Assembly: GCA_934654835.1 (NCBI GenBank)
Contig: CAKUGY010000014.1
Span: 1-52,581, forward strand
DNA length: 52,581 nucleotides
Source of the DNA: an uncultured Collinsella sp.
GTDB taxonomy: Bacteria; Actinomycetota; Coriobacteriia; Coriobacteriales; Coriobacteriaceae
Direction: 5' to 3'
In this document: in pieces, positions 43,701 to 50,545 of the stretch
Position numbering within the stretch: position 1 is the stretch's first letter
How the letters are laid out: each line of letters begins with the position of its first letter
Notes under the pieces: model-generated
Database searches by the model: none
The model's input: only the letters and a program-made list of their open reading frames with translations
Told to the model about the DNA's origin: nothing
Position numbers and translations under genes: made by a program

Positions 43701-45286
43701 TTAAGCTGACCGATGCGGAGAAGGACAAGAAGACCGAAGCTGAGCTGGTTGGCATTGCTGGCGTGAAAATCGGCAACGACTATTACCGCCTAAAGACCGA
43801 TTCGGATGAAGAGGGTTCGTTCTACAACCTGACTGTTCCCACGAAGGGGTCTAACGAGCAGCCCAAGAGCGAGAGCTTCTATCTTGTTGTTCGCACGCCC
43901 AAGGGTTCGACCAGCGTCAATGGATATACCGGCACGTCGGTCATGACAAGTGTGAACACGCATCTTAATTACACGCTTCGTAATAAAGATGCGACGAAGG
44001 ATTCGCACGAGAACACCGCCTCGACGTACAGCGTTGCTACGAACTTCCAGCACAATTTGGTGGACAACATATCGGGAATCAATCAGATGACCGTGAAAGG
44101 TGCGACCTATCCGCTAAATATGGACGTGAGCGACACCATTACGTTCGGCGAGCAGGAGTACACGAGCTCCGATGCTCTGTACTACCAGCTGGATTCTTCA
44201 CTCGTAAACTACGAGGGCAGCAATGCCGCAGGTGCGCATGGCTACCCGACCGGAACCCAGGGCACGTATTCGTTCTACGTGACAGTGGGGGGCAAGTACT
44301 ATGCTCCGTATGTCTCAACCGAGAGCGATAAGACTGTCTGGAAGTGGAGGGAGACCACTGCTGCGGTTCCTTGCGCTACTGCTGCCACATGGGCTGCGGA
44401 TGGTAAGGACATGAAGCTAACACTGGCCGACCCGGTGAGTGGTGCGGCAATCGATCTTTCTGGCATTCGCGAGAAAGCCAAGGAACATGGCAGTCAGTTC
44501 ACCATCACCATGAAGGCGAACCTTACCATGACGGAGCTCGCGTGCCAGGCGGGTATTATCGCTTCGCAGAATAACGGCAACGATAAGTACACGAAGCCCA
44601 ACTACCGTGCGTACCTCTCTACGCATGCCGAAACGCTCAGCACCAGTAGCAACTCGGCATATAACGATGGCGGCGCTGGTTACTACCGCACGAACGTTGG
44701 TTCCTCGACTATTGCGCTCGAGGCTTCCAAGAGGTCGCAGCTGGGCATCAACATCGATGATCTCAAGTCCGCCGACGGCGAGATCGCGCTGGTGGGAACG
44801 TATGATTTCTCCAAGCTCGCGGGTGCCGATGCCATGATTTCCAGCGCCGATACGGTGACGTACACGTTGAGCTTGCAGAAGCGCCAGGTCGATGGCTTGT
44901 ATAGGGAAGTCGATGGAATCGGCAACTATATCACAGTGCTCGGAAGTGACCAGCTGGACACGGACGATGTACACGATGCCGGCAACAGCTACGTATTCAC
45001 CGACACCAAGCCCGCGGGCGGGAAGTTCAAGACGCGTGACGGCAACAGTCTTGCCTTTAAACACGCCTTCCGCGTTAAGGTGAACACGGACGTTGAGAAG
45101 ACTGGGCAGGCCAAGACCTACGCCAACTACCGCTTGGTGCTTACGGCTCAGATGTCCGGCGGTGGTGTCGACGACAGGCCGGTAAATGTCAGCAACCTCG
45201 CTGGCTATGCGAACTCTGACTACGTGACGTACACGTTAGCGCGCATCAACACTGGGGGTATCCCTCACGAGACTCAGGCCAACTAA
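34745..45286 (+). CDS. Giant secreted repeat-rich surface protein (3513 residues)
   Basis: A clean signal peptide (about residues 1-29, ending STEVFAQE) leads to a Ser/Thr/Asp/Glu/Ala-rich acidic stalk to about 140. More than 2600 residues follow with recurring Gly-rich turns of the form GG(L/F/V/A)(I/V)G: GGLIGVCG, GGLIGKAI, GGVIGDVS, GGLVGKVF, GGFIGQIA, GGLLGSSG, GGFIGRAD, GGCIGFII. This GLUG-like spacing suggests stacked beta-helix coils. The last 700 or so residues are different, with adhesin-like beta domains. No LPxTG or membrane tail is present (the C-terminus is GGIPHETQAN), so attachment would need partners, perhaps the three tethered proteins upstream. A role in adhesion or matrix is inference. 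AGGTAGGA precedes the ATG. Confidence 0.85.
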   Translation: MRTAKRITTACLTAIMIFQALAPSTEVFAQELDAVMEASVSAARAAGNTARSVQDAVATALEDADQTASGDAATTPGTDAGATEGGDGSTNAGESQDSTTDGTTSGDASTEGDSSQEDATTDDGAADEEQADDEDADAAAQANVTYKYNTVVDLKTAIGDSKVTAEGDRVTKVTIETSEDLIKLSNANPAIYQDAAITKGSGTGTGEFNLCSPVDNLYFLGLGAQNTPFKGSFGLGATPVVLNRPLFNSVELSADVTLKLTWKGTTSDPIVATTIAGNSHKLTVELTVAPVTDKTAAVTLTSPLLGSVSGALVLDASCAAKGDAAPAVNIKSETDNVGLLANTLADAASLSIENLTLPNAYNGTPTIQTTKIGACAGGLIGVCGNGATVSINGNVVLSAFSVIGKAASGGLIGKAINLALNIADGVTIKPALNVGDASSVCSGGVIGDVSFAQGFTVEPNMFDLRDGVTLGATQRAGALFGMADISNGDIAVQGGTYKSKLTSGSGGGSYGGLVGKVFATKKGDDDALRAFVVQKDPNQKDTDKNRCTIEFNLASGLSDAGGVVGYVGYVGDSALSGSQPVAVVLDGVTVACKGDASARTDTGKLGGAVGVVDTRSVLDVRDFTLTSDNPIGKAQSNRAAGIAGSAWNAVIKFSGVTDLSGASFAENSTTGQLVYENNNALIFAAGDGSNGKLTDEGATGWTFKRSKTATKTDDIATYGEVIRLGEGLGKSFITLDPNTHVLTLPTPLESANGAYALTSAEDFAKLAITWQTNGYYSMVAGVSDNNLNGLQSSTITVNGEINLAGTGLTGFTQDRANDSQVFSGTLNGSGTIKLAVGELYGKRGEAALAESDASNGNGKIYRHGRLGLFAAVNGATISNVTIAGSMKFDNQSNVDAGALAGVKVGGDTSLTATTFSAGIEYESTNKDNYVHVGSVFGSMSGAGSLTIGSREASSVINANIVSETQESGVTCVGGAVGYVSSDCIPSTAGKTVDVGGLTISGSIAISNGSAKTYAGGFIGQIAQGGVNGNTGALISVKQVEITKLDFDGFTLATAGSKTASSGGFLGYSWAGTEVTLGNSVNASGKSYAISTSGSSVKSTSATELGGLVYAASGHWIINDYAIDLGGASLIANSATTLGVLIARGSTSVSGKGFGAETAYSGLYLEDKAWWGTAYAVDGVSITAPNVKTYDEWLANGVKPNSKLIDNGCNAVVSLHTQTDKLDMSGDPANDNSYRNRISPDKLPKTNGSVRYYYNLDRALDVVTSPEYDKAAAMNTPEHLVLWAARQYAPSATYDFLTGTKKLIFTNNKIGLDQQITIDLTGYSYYPSNPNIYTTVTIQNVNIVFCYSQIKAEQQDNKSNDLATQHENMHCGLIRTLGNKNLTVEKVVLSGTVGRAVNDAEGTTNPKDPKSVSGALVLRCAYGASGTNMSTIKINYLTLDGLQVDGAKDGQYAPLLINAITRYVNLDVKNVTTSNYADTSGVNKIAASSLFGRLGYDKSSNQVTAKFEQIRLPSLANNSIFTRASLLESFGYANTGTGSADYTFTKADADADAGMVTYGSEIDAKDKEYSGKQLWYYDEATYGTDNGLVTVGDKTANVGTPQFGDYLPYVYKGKATEDGMQYHEIKVNQRIPNLMTGCGTYGDPYTVKDATEMNAIANYINNSVALDGWEVTIAADQSELCVRRRDKTNTENEIVYVYKQANGADKKWEKKTGDATTDPSQTLSDETMHRYVQSAYYSIEPAKDNKITIDAASFGGFGNKANPFRGVIVGDLGNSTATIEIENNKGELRGLIPYSYGSVVRNLNIRYVNAQATIAYSAKDADGAPTAFFGGAIGCILGGDNIIDGVVVNGTTAEDPTTGFTVTGSGDKSHLVPIGGYVGAIAGGGVIFRNTGDSWRGGTKEKFKPVAEGGGNFQLYDNPYVGRVIDGYAFSEGRAVDSGDANYKINMLEKKGMPCVTATAASGSTVARVTPTSAQGLLVLSAIINSGAASGGVSLAYEAGAYDTNASYKFGNARYGKVRNAAYEHVGNPASAGDDFKRSIADDQTAPGFTADGLNLPYLVNSYADAATGSLCTSLGVELQLASNVTYDMTSYGRGFTGLSGRYVSNACASSKGADRDRIVPLVACINGNGATIKVGSKKDNTVYGVTEYKDDDYKVAGVGALFSTVSFTSKNVSDSNGDGMVKDLNFADCDVELTIKDTNGAIVDGQAGNEVGVGLLAGVAANNDGSVSGEYRKVTMDGCKVAGAKNVGGLLGSSGYCSRAKATTSTSEIIEKSGVASPVKLYDCSYTGMEVIGGCNVGGYVGKVGESSSCGVWKTEADQKAIASKSSVKATGPGDTGVCVGGVFGWTQCSISVNTKLGTNTVETTGVAKISNVTVESPISNLGKLPGAGGFIGRADYGKNSIYNLSIASTEGERFIGSNADGSNGLNNIGGCIGFIISKNSSYWFDNCTFSGLHIAAKGKWTGGLVGNFTSDFDISCNAIAVDGLSFDSQCAGGLFGLVDRAINVNVTNSKIASSAFSQASSGCISGESRGKYHLANVLLDGNTFKNKDQQGILVGSVDASKLDGYELCAAGLSVKLAEGQTNAATPALIRASDSSKIGEVNNKSYVAFGDYNDMLTVPDKALYNADAADSTTAAVAPYVTTSPVPENALSVKTATDETGQTRYLFGDGVNVSGTSTIKTDAEKGGSKHYVYTNFDGDNHWNYSPSSAGEFNANNDTDATKTDANPSVLVLSGNDSDTVKDYLNIVTNGGYSDALRLNADGSHVSATVDVFQLENGVFVKQSDVTDKALDIKGSGSFLSISANTNWDNGKGRFNLLTVTFTEAGQSYRVMVPIIVKRVLEINFTATYSEGSNFSSGDYSTKYDKHVLISSGETMTGYLTWTYNKAYAQETEYGWNTHLASGGDMKPLNKRIEFGGAKGALPAGTQLTLVDTAHNNKEYHYTVPEGGFCTSVALTDFEDSTGSHYTEQWLSETMGATAAEADGGAWVKLTDAEKDKKTEAELVGIAGVKIGNDYYRLKTDSDEEGSFYNLTVPTKGSNEQPKSESFYLVVRTPKGSTSVNGYTGTSVMTSVNTHLNYTLRNKDATKDSHENTASTYSVATNFQHNLVDNISGINQMTVKGATYPLNMDVSDTITFGEQEYTSSDALYYQLDSSLVNYEGSNAAGAHGYPTGTQGTYSFYVTVGGKYYAPYVSTESDKTVWKWRETTAAVPCATAATWAADGKDMKLTLADPVSGAAIDLSGIREKAKEHGSQFTITMKANLTMTELACQAGIIASQNNGNDKYTKPNYRAYLSTHAETLSTSSNSAYNDGGAGYYRTNVGSSTIALEASKRSQLGINIDDLKSADGEIALVGTYDFSKLAGADAMISSADTVTYTLSLQKRQVDGLYREVDGIGNYITVLGSDQLDTDDVHDAGNSYVFTDTKPAGGKFKTRDGNSLAFKHAFRVKVNTDVEKTGQAKTYANYRLVLTAQMSGGGVDDRPVNVSNLAGYANSDYVTYTLARINTGGIPHETQAN

Positions 45287-45293
45287 TCCCATG

Positions 45294-45327
45294 AAGGGGT
45301 GGCAATCATCCAGTTGCTGCCCCTTTT
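45294..45327 (+). terminator. Terminator of the giant surface-protein operon
   Basis: AAGGGGTGGCAA (45294-45305) pairs with TTGCTGCCCCTT (45314-45325), about 10 of 12, followed by TT after the stem. It is 7 bp after the stop codon. Confidence 0.75.
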
Positions 45328-45355
45328 CTTGCTCAGGGTCTCTCTGCTTCCCAAC

Positions 45356-45418
45356 CTTCCACTTAACTTAACACCTGGGGTGGAAAGCTGGAATGTTAAG
45401 TGGAAAGCTGGAAAGTTG
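45356..45418. repeat. Short tandem and inverted repeats of TGGAAAG
   Basis: TGGAAAGCTGGAA occurs at 45381 and 45401 with a 20-bp period. CTTCCACTTAAC at 45356-45367 is nearly complementary to GTTAAGTGGAAAG at 45395-45407. It lies in an otherwise empty 400-bp intergenic region (45287-45686). Confidence 0.6.
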
Positions 45419-45605
45419 AAGTAAGGAGCGGCGTGGGGTTAATAATTGCGCAAATCACGCCAAGTCAAACAAAAAGAAACCAATCTGGTTGGTATACCTT
45501 CGCCATCTAGCTGCGAGCTCACTAGCTGCGCAAATAAAAGTTAAAGAAGGGTCGCAAATTAATGGCAAATGTCCAGATACCGCTGTTGCTATTTTCAATT
45601 ATCTG

Positions 45606-45633
45606 TTACGCGCAAACAGCAAAATGCTACTAT
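45606..45633 (+). promoter_or_regulatory. Candidate promoter of the double-HTH gene
   Basis: TTACGC (45606-45611) and TACTAT (45628-45633) are spaced 16 bp in an AT-rich stretch, 53 bp before the start codon. Confidence 0.35.
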
Positions 45634-45686
45634 CTAACATGCACGTAAGAAAACAGTTTAACGTTTAAGGCTAAGAAGTGGCAGGT

Positions 45687-46082
45687 ATGTCAGAAGCAAC
45701 TAGGACTCGTACGCATGCGCCCGAGGTTAGGCAGCGCGCCGTCGAGATCCTCCAAGAGGGGGTTGGCCATCGCGCCCTCGCCGCGGAGCTTGGCATTCCC
45801 CAGGCCACGGCTCGTCAGTGGGCCCGCGCATATGCCGTGGGCGGCGCCGAGGCCGTACTCAACGCAGGCACTCGTCATCACACATATTCGTACGAGGTTA
45901 AGCTCGCCGTGGTTAAGGACCGCCTGGAAAACGGCTTAACGGTCCGTGAAGCCATGATCAAGCACAAGATTCCCAGCGAGTCTTCGGTCAAGGCGTGGTG
46001 CCGCCAGTATCGCGACGGCGGCGCGGACGCGCTGGTCGATAAGCCGCGCGGTCGCAAACCGCGCGTCAAGCAGGCGGAATAG
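45687..46082 (+). CDS. IS3 OrfA-like double helix-turn-helix protein
   Basis: 131 residues from the ATG at 45687; a GTG at 45678 is possible. It has two HTH units of the transposase type: RQRAVEILQEGVGHRALAAE followed by LGIPQATARQWARAY (about 11-50), and VKLAVVKDRLENGLTVREAM followed by IPSESSVKAWCRQY (about 65-105). A basic C-terminus ends PRGRKPRVKQAE. This is how the DNA-binding OrfA of IS3-family elements looks, but no OrfB integrase, frameshift region or terminal repeats are nearby. It is probably a domesticated DNA-binding protein. It has its own terminator and sits upstream of the hydrogenase operon. Confidence 0.75.
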   Translation: MSEATRTRTHAPEVRQRAVEILQEGVGHRALAAELGIPQATARQWARAYAVGGAEAVLNAGTRHHTYSYEVKLAVVKDRLENGLTVREAMIKHKIPSESSVKAWCRQYRDGGADALVDKPRGRKPRVKQAE

Positions 46083-46094
46083 CGAGCGAGATGG

Positions 46095-46118
46095 TGCGCC
46101 CACAGGGGCGCATTTTTC
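46095..46118 (+). terminator. Terminator of the double-HTH gene
   Basis: TGCGCCC (46095-46101), loop ACAG, GGGCGCA (46106-46112), then five T's. Confidence 0.85.
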
Positions 46119-46347
46119 TTGCCGTGCCGGCATGGCGAGGCTCATCCAAAGCGACCAAAAACAGCGCGTGGCGGCATTTGGAGTTTTCCGCCGCGATAAG
46201 TCCGGTCCGCCTTTTACTCCCATCCGGACAGACCTCTTACCCCGCACGTCCAAAGCTCCACAGTTGACCGAAAACCCATCACCGTGCCTCCCAATTTGCG
46301 CTATAACGTGTTGTTGATTAAGCGTTTTAGCATGGGGGAGTGATGGT
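46119..46347 (+). promoter_or_regulatory. Leader of the hydrogenase operon
   Basis: 229 bp with no gene. A TATAAC hexamer near 46303 is a plausible -10 but lacks a matching -35. The leader ends with GGGGGAG 8 nt before the echAB ATG. No known riboswitch was recognised. Confidence 0.3.
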
Positions 46348-49230
46348 ATGACGCTACTGTATTTCCTTACCCTGTTTCCGCTGGTACCGGCGCTGGGCAT
46401 GCTGCTCGCGCGCGGTGACCGCGCCCGCGATGCGGTAGGGCTCATAGGCTCCGGCATTATTATGGCGGTGACGGTTGTAGTCGCCGTCATGTTTTTTGGC
46501 ACGGGTCCGCAGAGCTTTGAGGTTGCCCCCGGCACCTCGTCTACGCTCTCGATCATCATCTCCGCCATCGACGTGATCTTGTGCGACGTCATCCTGTACA
46601 ACGCGCGCAAATTTAAGAGCACGCTCGCCACGGTGCTCGGCATAGTCCAGCTGGTGGGCTCGTCCGTCTTTGCGGCCATGGCGTTGCCTGCGGTCGAGGT
46701 CGTCACCGCTACGCCTCTCTACCTGGACTACATGAGCGTGATCATGGTCCTCGCCGTCGGCATCGTCGGCAGCCTCATCTGTGTGTATGCCCTGGGCTAC
46801 ATGAAGGACTTCCAAGCGCACGATGAGCACGAGGCCGCGCTGCGCGGGCAGACCGCGCCCGACCGTCGCCCGCAGTTCCTGGCGCTTATGTTCCTGTTCC
46901 TCTCGGCCATGTTCGTCATCGTGACGAGCGACAACCTGGAGTGGCTGTTCTGCGGTTGGGAAATCACCACCGTGTGCTCGTTCCTCATGATTGGCTACAC
47001 GCGCACGCCCGAGGCCATCAAAAACGCCTTTACCCAGATCATCCTCAACATGTTGGGCGGCATCGCGTTTTTGGCCGGACTCATGTACCTGCACGTTAAC
47101 GGCATGCCGCTGACCATCTCGGGCATGATCGAGCTTTCCGGCGCCGGCACCGCGCAGTCCGCGCTGCTGGTGATGCCGGTCGTTCTGCTGTCGCTCGCTG
47201 CCCTTACCAAGGCCGCGCAGATGCCGTTCCATACCTGGCTGCTCGGTGCTATGGTCGCTCCCACTCCCACGAGCGCCCTGCTGCACTCGTCCACCATGGT
47301 CAAGGCCGGCGTGTTCCTGATAGTCAAGCTCAGCCCGCTCTATGCCACCTATCCCGTGACGGGCTTTATGGTCACAAGCGTGGGTGCCATCACGTTTTTG
47401 CTGGCCGCCCTCATGGCCATCTCGCAGAGCAACGCCAAGCGCGTGCTCGCGTACTCCACCATCTCCAACCTGGGCCTCATCAGCGCCTGCCTGGGTGTCG
47501 GCGCGCCCGAGGCCGTGTGGGCCGCCATCTTCCTGATCCTGTTCCACACGGTTGCCAAGTCGCTGCTGTTCCTGTGCGTGGGCACGGCCGAGCATCATAT
47601 CGGCAGCCGCAATATCGAGGACATGGACGGCATGTTCAGCCGCATGCCGCACCTGACGCGCCTGATGATGCTGGGCATCATGGGCATGTTCGTGGCGCCG
47701 TTTGGCATGCTCGTGTCCAAGTGGGGCGCCCTGGTGGCGTTCGCGCAGACCGGCAACGTGCTCATGATCATGGTGCTGGCCTTTGGCTCGGCCGCGACGT
47801 TCTTCTTCTGGGGTAAGTGGCTCGCCAAGCTTTCGGGCGTCGACCCCACGGCCCAAAACGTGGAGGGCAATGTCCACAAGTCCGAGTGGACGGCGCTCAA
47901 TACCATCGCCGCCCTGCTGGTGCTGTGCTGCGTGGCGTTCCCGCTCATCTCGAGCGGCCTGGTGTCGCCCTATCTGGCCATGGTGTTTGGCCGCGTGCCG
48001 CACGTTATTGGCAAGGACGCCATGTATCTGATGGTGGTCATCGTGGCGTTTATCGCCGTGGTGCTGTTGACCTCGTTCCGCGTGAGCAACAAGCCGCACG
48101 TCAACGTGTACCTTTCGGGTGTGGGGACCGAGAGCTACCGTCATTTCCGCGGCTCGATGGGCCACGAGGTTAAGGCCGAGAAGCGCAACTGGTACCTGGA
48201 GGATGCCCTTGGCGAGAAGCGCCTTGGTCCCGCGGGCAGCGTCGTGTGCTGCGCCATCATTCTGTTTGCGTTGCTGTGCTGCGCGTGGATTGGACCCGAG
48301 CGGCTTGCCATGAGCGCGCCCTCGGTGTTGCGCGGTAAGTATTTCGAAGGCTCGGGCGTCGTGGGCATTTTTATTGGCACCGTGGCGTTTGCCCTGATCG
48401 CGCCGTTTGTGGGCGGTTTGATTGACGGTCTGGACCGTAAGCTTTCGGCCCGCATGCAGGGCCGTGTGGGCCCGCGCCTGCTGCAGCCGTTCTACGACGT
48501 TGCCAAGCTGCTGCGCAAGGCTCCTGCCAGCGTAAACACCATGGACGATACCTATATGGCATGCGCGCTCATCTTTACCGTGGTGGGCGGCGGCATCTTT
48601 GTGTCGGGCTCCAACACGCTGCTGTGCGCTTTTATGGTGACGCTCGCCGCGATCTTTGTGGTGTTGGCGTCCGCCTCGACGCAAAGCCCGTTTGCGCAGG
48701 TCGGTGCCGACCGCGAGCTGCTGCAGGTTATGAGTTACGAGCCCGCCGTCCTGCTGATGAGCGTGGGCCTGTATCTCGCCACCGACAGCTTCGACTCCAT
48801 CGCCGTAACCGGGCAGGCGGCCCCCATCATCGTGTACAGTGCGCCCATTTTCCTCGCGCTGCTTGCGGTACTCACCATCAAACTGCGCAAGTCGCCGTTC
48901 GACCTTTCGTACTCGCATCACGCGCATCAGGAGATCGTCCAGGGTATCGCCACCGAGATGAGCGGCGGCACGCTGGCAAAGATGACCCTCATGCACTGGT
49001 GCGAGACCGTGCTGTTTTTGATGTGGGTGGGCATGTTCTTTGTCTGGGACAACCCGGTGAGCTGGATAGTTGCCCTGGTCGTGATGGCCGCGACGTATTT
49101 TGTCGAGGTGCTGATCGATAACACCTTCGCCCGCAGCACCTGGCGCAGCTGCTTTAAGCTCGGCTGGGGCGTGGCGCTGGTGTTTGGTCTGCTCAACCTT
49201 ATGCCCATCCTCGTCGACGTGTTTATTTAG
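46348..49230 (+). CDS. echAB: Fused Ech hydrogenase membrane subunits EchA-EchB
   Basis: 960 residues. Residues 1 to about 640 are an antiporter-like NuoL/HyfB/EchA protein: WLFCGWEITTVCSFLMIGYT, then AALTKAAQMPFHTWLLGAM and PTPTSALLHSSTMVKAGVF with the conserved Lys residues. After a short linker, about 660-960 is a NuoH/HyfC/EchB protein: RMQGRVGPRLLQPFYDVAKL, then LRKSPFDLSYSHHAHQEIVQ. In known Ech complexes these are separate genes. The product should form the ion-translocating membrane arm, coupling electron flow to proton or sodium pumping. The fused boundary includes an extra hydrophobic segment. First gene of the operon. Confidence 0.9.
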   Translation: MTLLYFLTLFPLVPALGMLLARGDRARDAVGLIGSGIIMAVTVVVAVMFFGTGPQSFEVAPGTSSTLSIIISAIDVILCDVILYNARKFKSTLATVLGIVQLVGSSVFAAMALPAVEVVTATPLYLDYMSVIMVLAVGIVGSLICVYALGYMKDFQAHDEHEAALRGQTAPDRRPQFLALMFLFLSAMFVIVTSDNLEWLFCGWEITTVCSFLMIGYTRTPEAIKNAFTQIILNMLGGIAFLAGLMYLHVNGMPLTISGMIELSGAGTAQSALLVMPVVLLSLAALTKAAQMPFHTWLLGAMVAPTPTSALLHSSTMVKAGVFLIVKLSPLYATYPVTGFMVTSVGAITFLLAALMAISQSNAKRVLAYSTISNLGLISACLGVGAPEAVWAAIFLILFHTVAKSLLFLCVGTAEHHIGSRNIEDMDGMFSRMPHLTRLMMLGIMGMFVAPFGMLVSKWGALVAFAQTGNVLMIMVLAFGSAATFFFWGKWLAKLSGVDPTAQNVEGNVHKSEWTALNTIAALLVLCCVAFPLISSGLVSPYLAMVFGRVPHVIGKDAMYLMVVIVAFIAVVLLTSFRVSNKPHVNVYLSGVGTESYRHFRGSMGHEVKAEKRNWYLEDALGEKRLGPAGSVVCCAIILFALLCCAWIGPERLAMSAPSVLRGKYFEGSGVVGIFIGTVAFALIAPFVGGLIDGLDRKLSARMQGRVGPRLLQPFYDVAKLLRKAPASVNTMDDTYMACALIFTVVGGGIFVSGSNTLLCAFMVTLAAIFVVLASASTQSPFAQVGADRELLQVMSYEPAVLLMSVGLYLATDSFDSIAVTGQAAPIIVYSAPIFLALLAVLTIKLRKSPFDLSYSHHAHQEIVQGIATEMSGGTLAKMTLMHWCETVLFLMWVGMFFVWDNPVSWIVALVVMAATYFVEVLIDNTFARSTWRSCFKLGWGVALVFGLLNLMPILVDVFI

Positions 49231-49242
49231 GAGGCGGCATCC

Positions 49243-49842
49243 ATGGATCATAAAATGTCGCGCTCGCCGTGGGTTATTCATTACGACGGCTCGAGCTGCA
49301 ACGGATGCGATATCGAGGTGCTGGCCTCGCTCACGCCGCTTTTCGATGCGGAGCGCTTTGGTGTGGTCAACACCGGTAACCCCAAGCATGCGGATATCTT
49401 TTTGGTGACGGGTTCGGTCAACGCGCAGAATCTGCCCGTCGTGCGCCAGATCTACAACCAGATGCTCGAGCCCAAGTGCGTGGTGGCGTGCGGCATTTGC
49501 GCGTGCTCGGGCGGCGTGTTCCGCGATGCCTACAACGTGATCGGCGGCGTGGACCGCGCGATTCCCGTGGACGTGTACGCGCCCGGGTGCGCCATTCGCC
49601 CCGAGACCGTGATCGATGCCATTGTGGAGGCGTGCGGCATCCTGGATCAGAAGGAGGCCGTGATGCGTGCTGGGGGTGACCCGCTTACCGTGGGCGGCGC
49701 CGTTACCTGGGACGGTGGCGTTGAGCTGGGCGAGGACGGGTTTGTGGCTGTGGGGGCTGGCGATGGGGCCGATGCAGGCGCCGCTGACGACGCGCCCGCC
49801 GCTGCTGCCGCCGCGCCCGCCGCTGCAAAGGAGGCCGAGTAA
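49243..49842 (+). CDS. echC: Ech hydrogenase small subunit EchC (NuoB-like)
   Basis: 199 residues. NuoB/HycG-type protein holding the proximal [4Fe-4S] cluster: SSCNGCDIEVL (C19, C22), VVACGICACSGGVF (C86 or C88), and YAPGCAIRPETV (C116). It passes electrons from the ferredoxin-type EchF to the catalytic subunit EchE. GGAGG lies 8 nt before the ATG. The last 65 or so residues form an Ala/Gly/Asp-rich tail (DAGAADDAPAAAAAAP) not typical of the family. Its stop overlaps the next start. Confidence 0.92.
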   Translation: MDHKMSRSPWVIHYDGSSCNGCDIEVLASLTPLFDAERFGVVNTGNPKHADIFLVTGSVNAQNLPVVRQIYNQMLEPKCVVACGICACSGGVFRDAYNVIGGVDRAIPVDVYAPGCAIRPETVIDAIVEACGILDQKEAVMRAGGDPLTVGGAVTWDGGVELGEDGFVAVGAGDGADAGAADDAPAAAAAAPAAAKEAE

Positions 49843-50540
49843 TGCAAAAGGCAATCTATACCACCGTCAAGCTTGATGCGCTGCTGTCGCATGTTCAGGC
49901 ACTCAAGGGTGCCGGCGCGCGCTTTGTGCAGATGCACGCCGAGCGCTGTGTAGACGACGGTTCGTATCGCCTGGTCTATACGTTTATCAACGTCCGCGCC
50001 GCCCAGGAGCAGATCAAACAGGACGGCAGCTATGCGTTCGAGAACCTGGTGGTCGAGGGTATCGACCAGTACCAGGAAATCCCGTCCATCAGCTCGTACT
50101 ATCCGGCGGTGTTCCCGTTTGAGAACGAGGCGCACGACCTGTTCGGTCTTGCCATCACCGACATGCAGGTCGACTTTAACGGCTTTTTCTACCAGGTCTC
50201 GACGGCCGAGCCCATGAGCGTGATCACGCCCGAGGTGAAGGCCGCGCGCGAGAAGGCCATGAGGGTCCGCGCCGCAGCCGAGGCAAAGGCGCGCAAGGCA
50301 GCGGCAGAGAAGGCCGCCGCTGCTGAGGCTGCGGGGGAGGGTGCCGCGAGCGCTGCGTCCGCCAAGCCTGCCGCACCTGCCGGCTCCGATGATCAGCATG
50401 ACGAGGCCGCCGCCAAGGCCGCGCTCAAAGCCGCCGAGATGGAGGTAAAGCTCGCTGCCATGGATCCCGAGAAAGCGGCCAAGGTCCGCGCGGCGCTTGC
50501 CGCCAAGGCCGCCCGCGACAAGCAGAAAAAGGAGGCGTAG
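49842..50540 (+). CDS. echD: Ech hydrogenase subunit EchD (NuoC-like) with a long Ala/Lys-rich tail
   Basis: 232 residues. The first 125 or so match NuoC/HycE-N/EchD: VQMHAERCVDDGSYRLVYTF, then YYPAVFPFENEAHDLFGLAI. NuoC-like subunits brace the catalytic core. Residues of about 127-232 are a highly charged Ala/Lys/Glu tail (KAAREKAMRVRAAAEAKARK, then DPEKAAKVRAALAAKAARDK), probably helical, absent from typical EchD. The start overlaps the echC stop by one base with AAGGAGG upstream. Confidence 0.88.
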   Translation: MQKAIYTTVKLDALLSHVQALKGAGARFVQMHAERCVDDGSYRLVYTFINVRAAQEQIKQDGSYAFENLVVEGIDQYQEIPSISSYYPAVFPFENEAHDLFGLAITDMQVDFNGFFYQVSTAEPMSVITPEVKAAREKAMRVRAAAEAKARKAAAEKAAAAEAAGEGAASAASAKPAAPAGSDDQHDEAAAKAALKAAEMEVKLAAMDPEKAAKVRAALAAKAARDKQKKEA

Positions 50541-50545
50541 GGTCC

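Noticed and set aside
34745..45286. Giant protein as a sortase substrate
   Set aside because: The C-terminus has no LPxTG-like motif, hydrophobic helix or basic tail.
45356..45418. Possible CRISPR-like direct repeats
   Set aside because: Only two to three short, closely spaced units without spacers of constant length and no cas genes.
46354..49854. A 1166-codon open frame on the minus strand opposite echAB
   Set aside because: It is antisense to a clearly homologous membrane protein, reads as His/Arg/Gln-rich low complexity, and has no start signal. It is a high-GC frame shadow.
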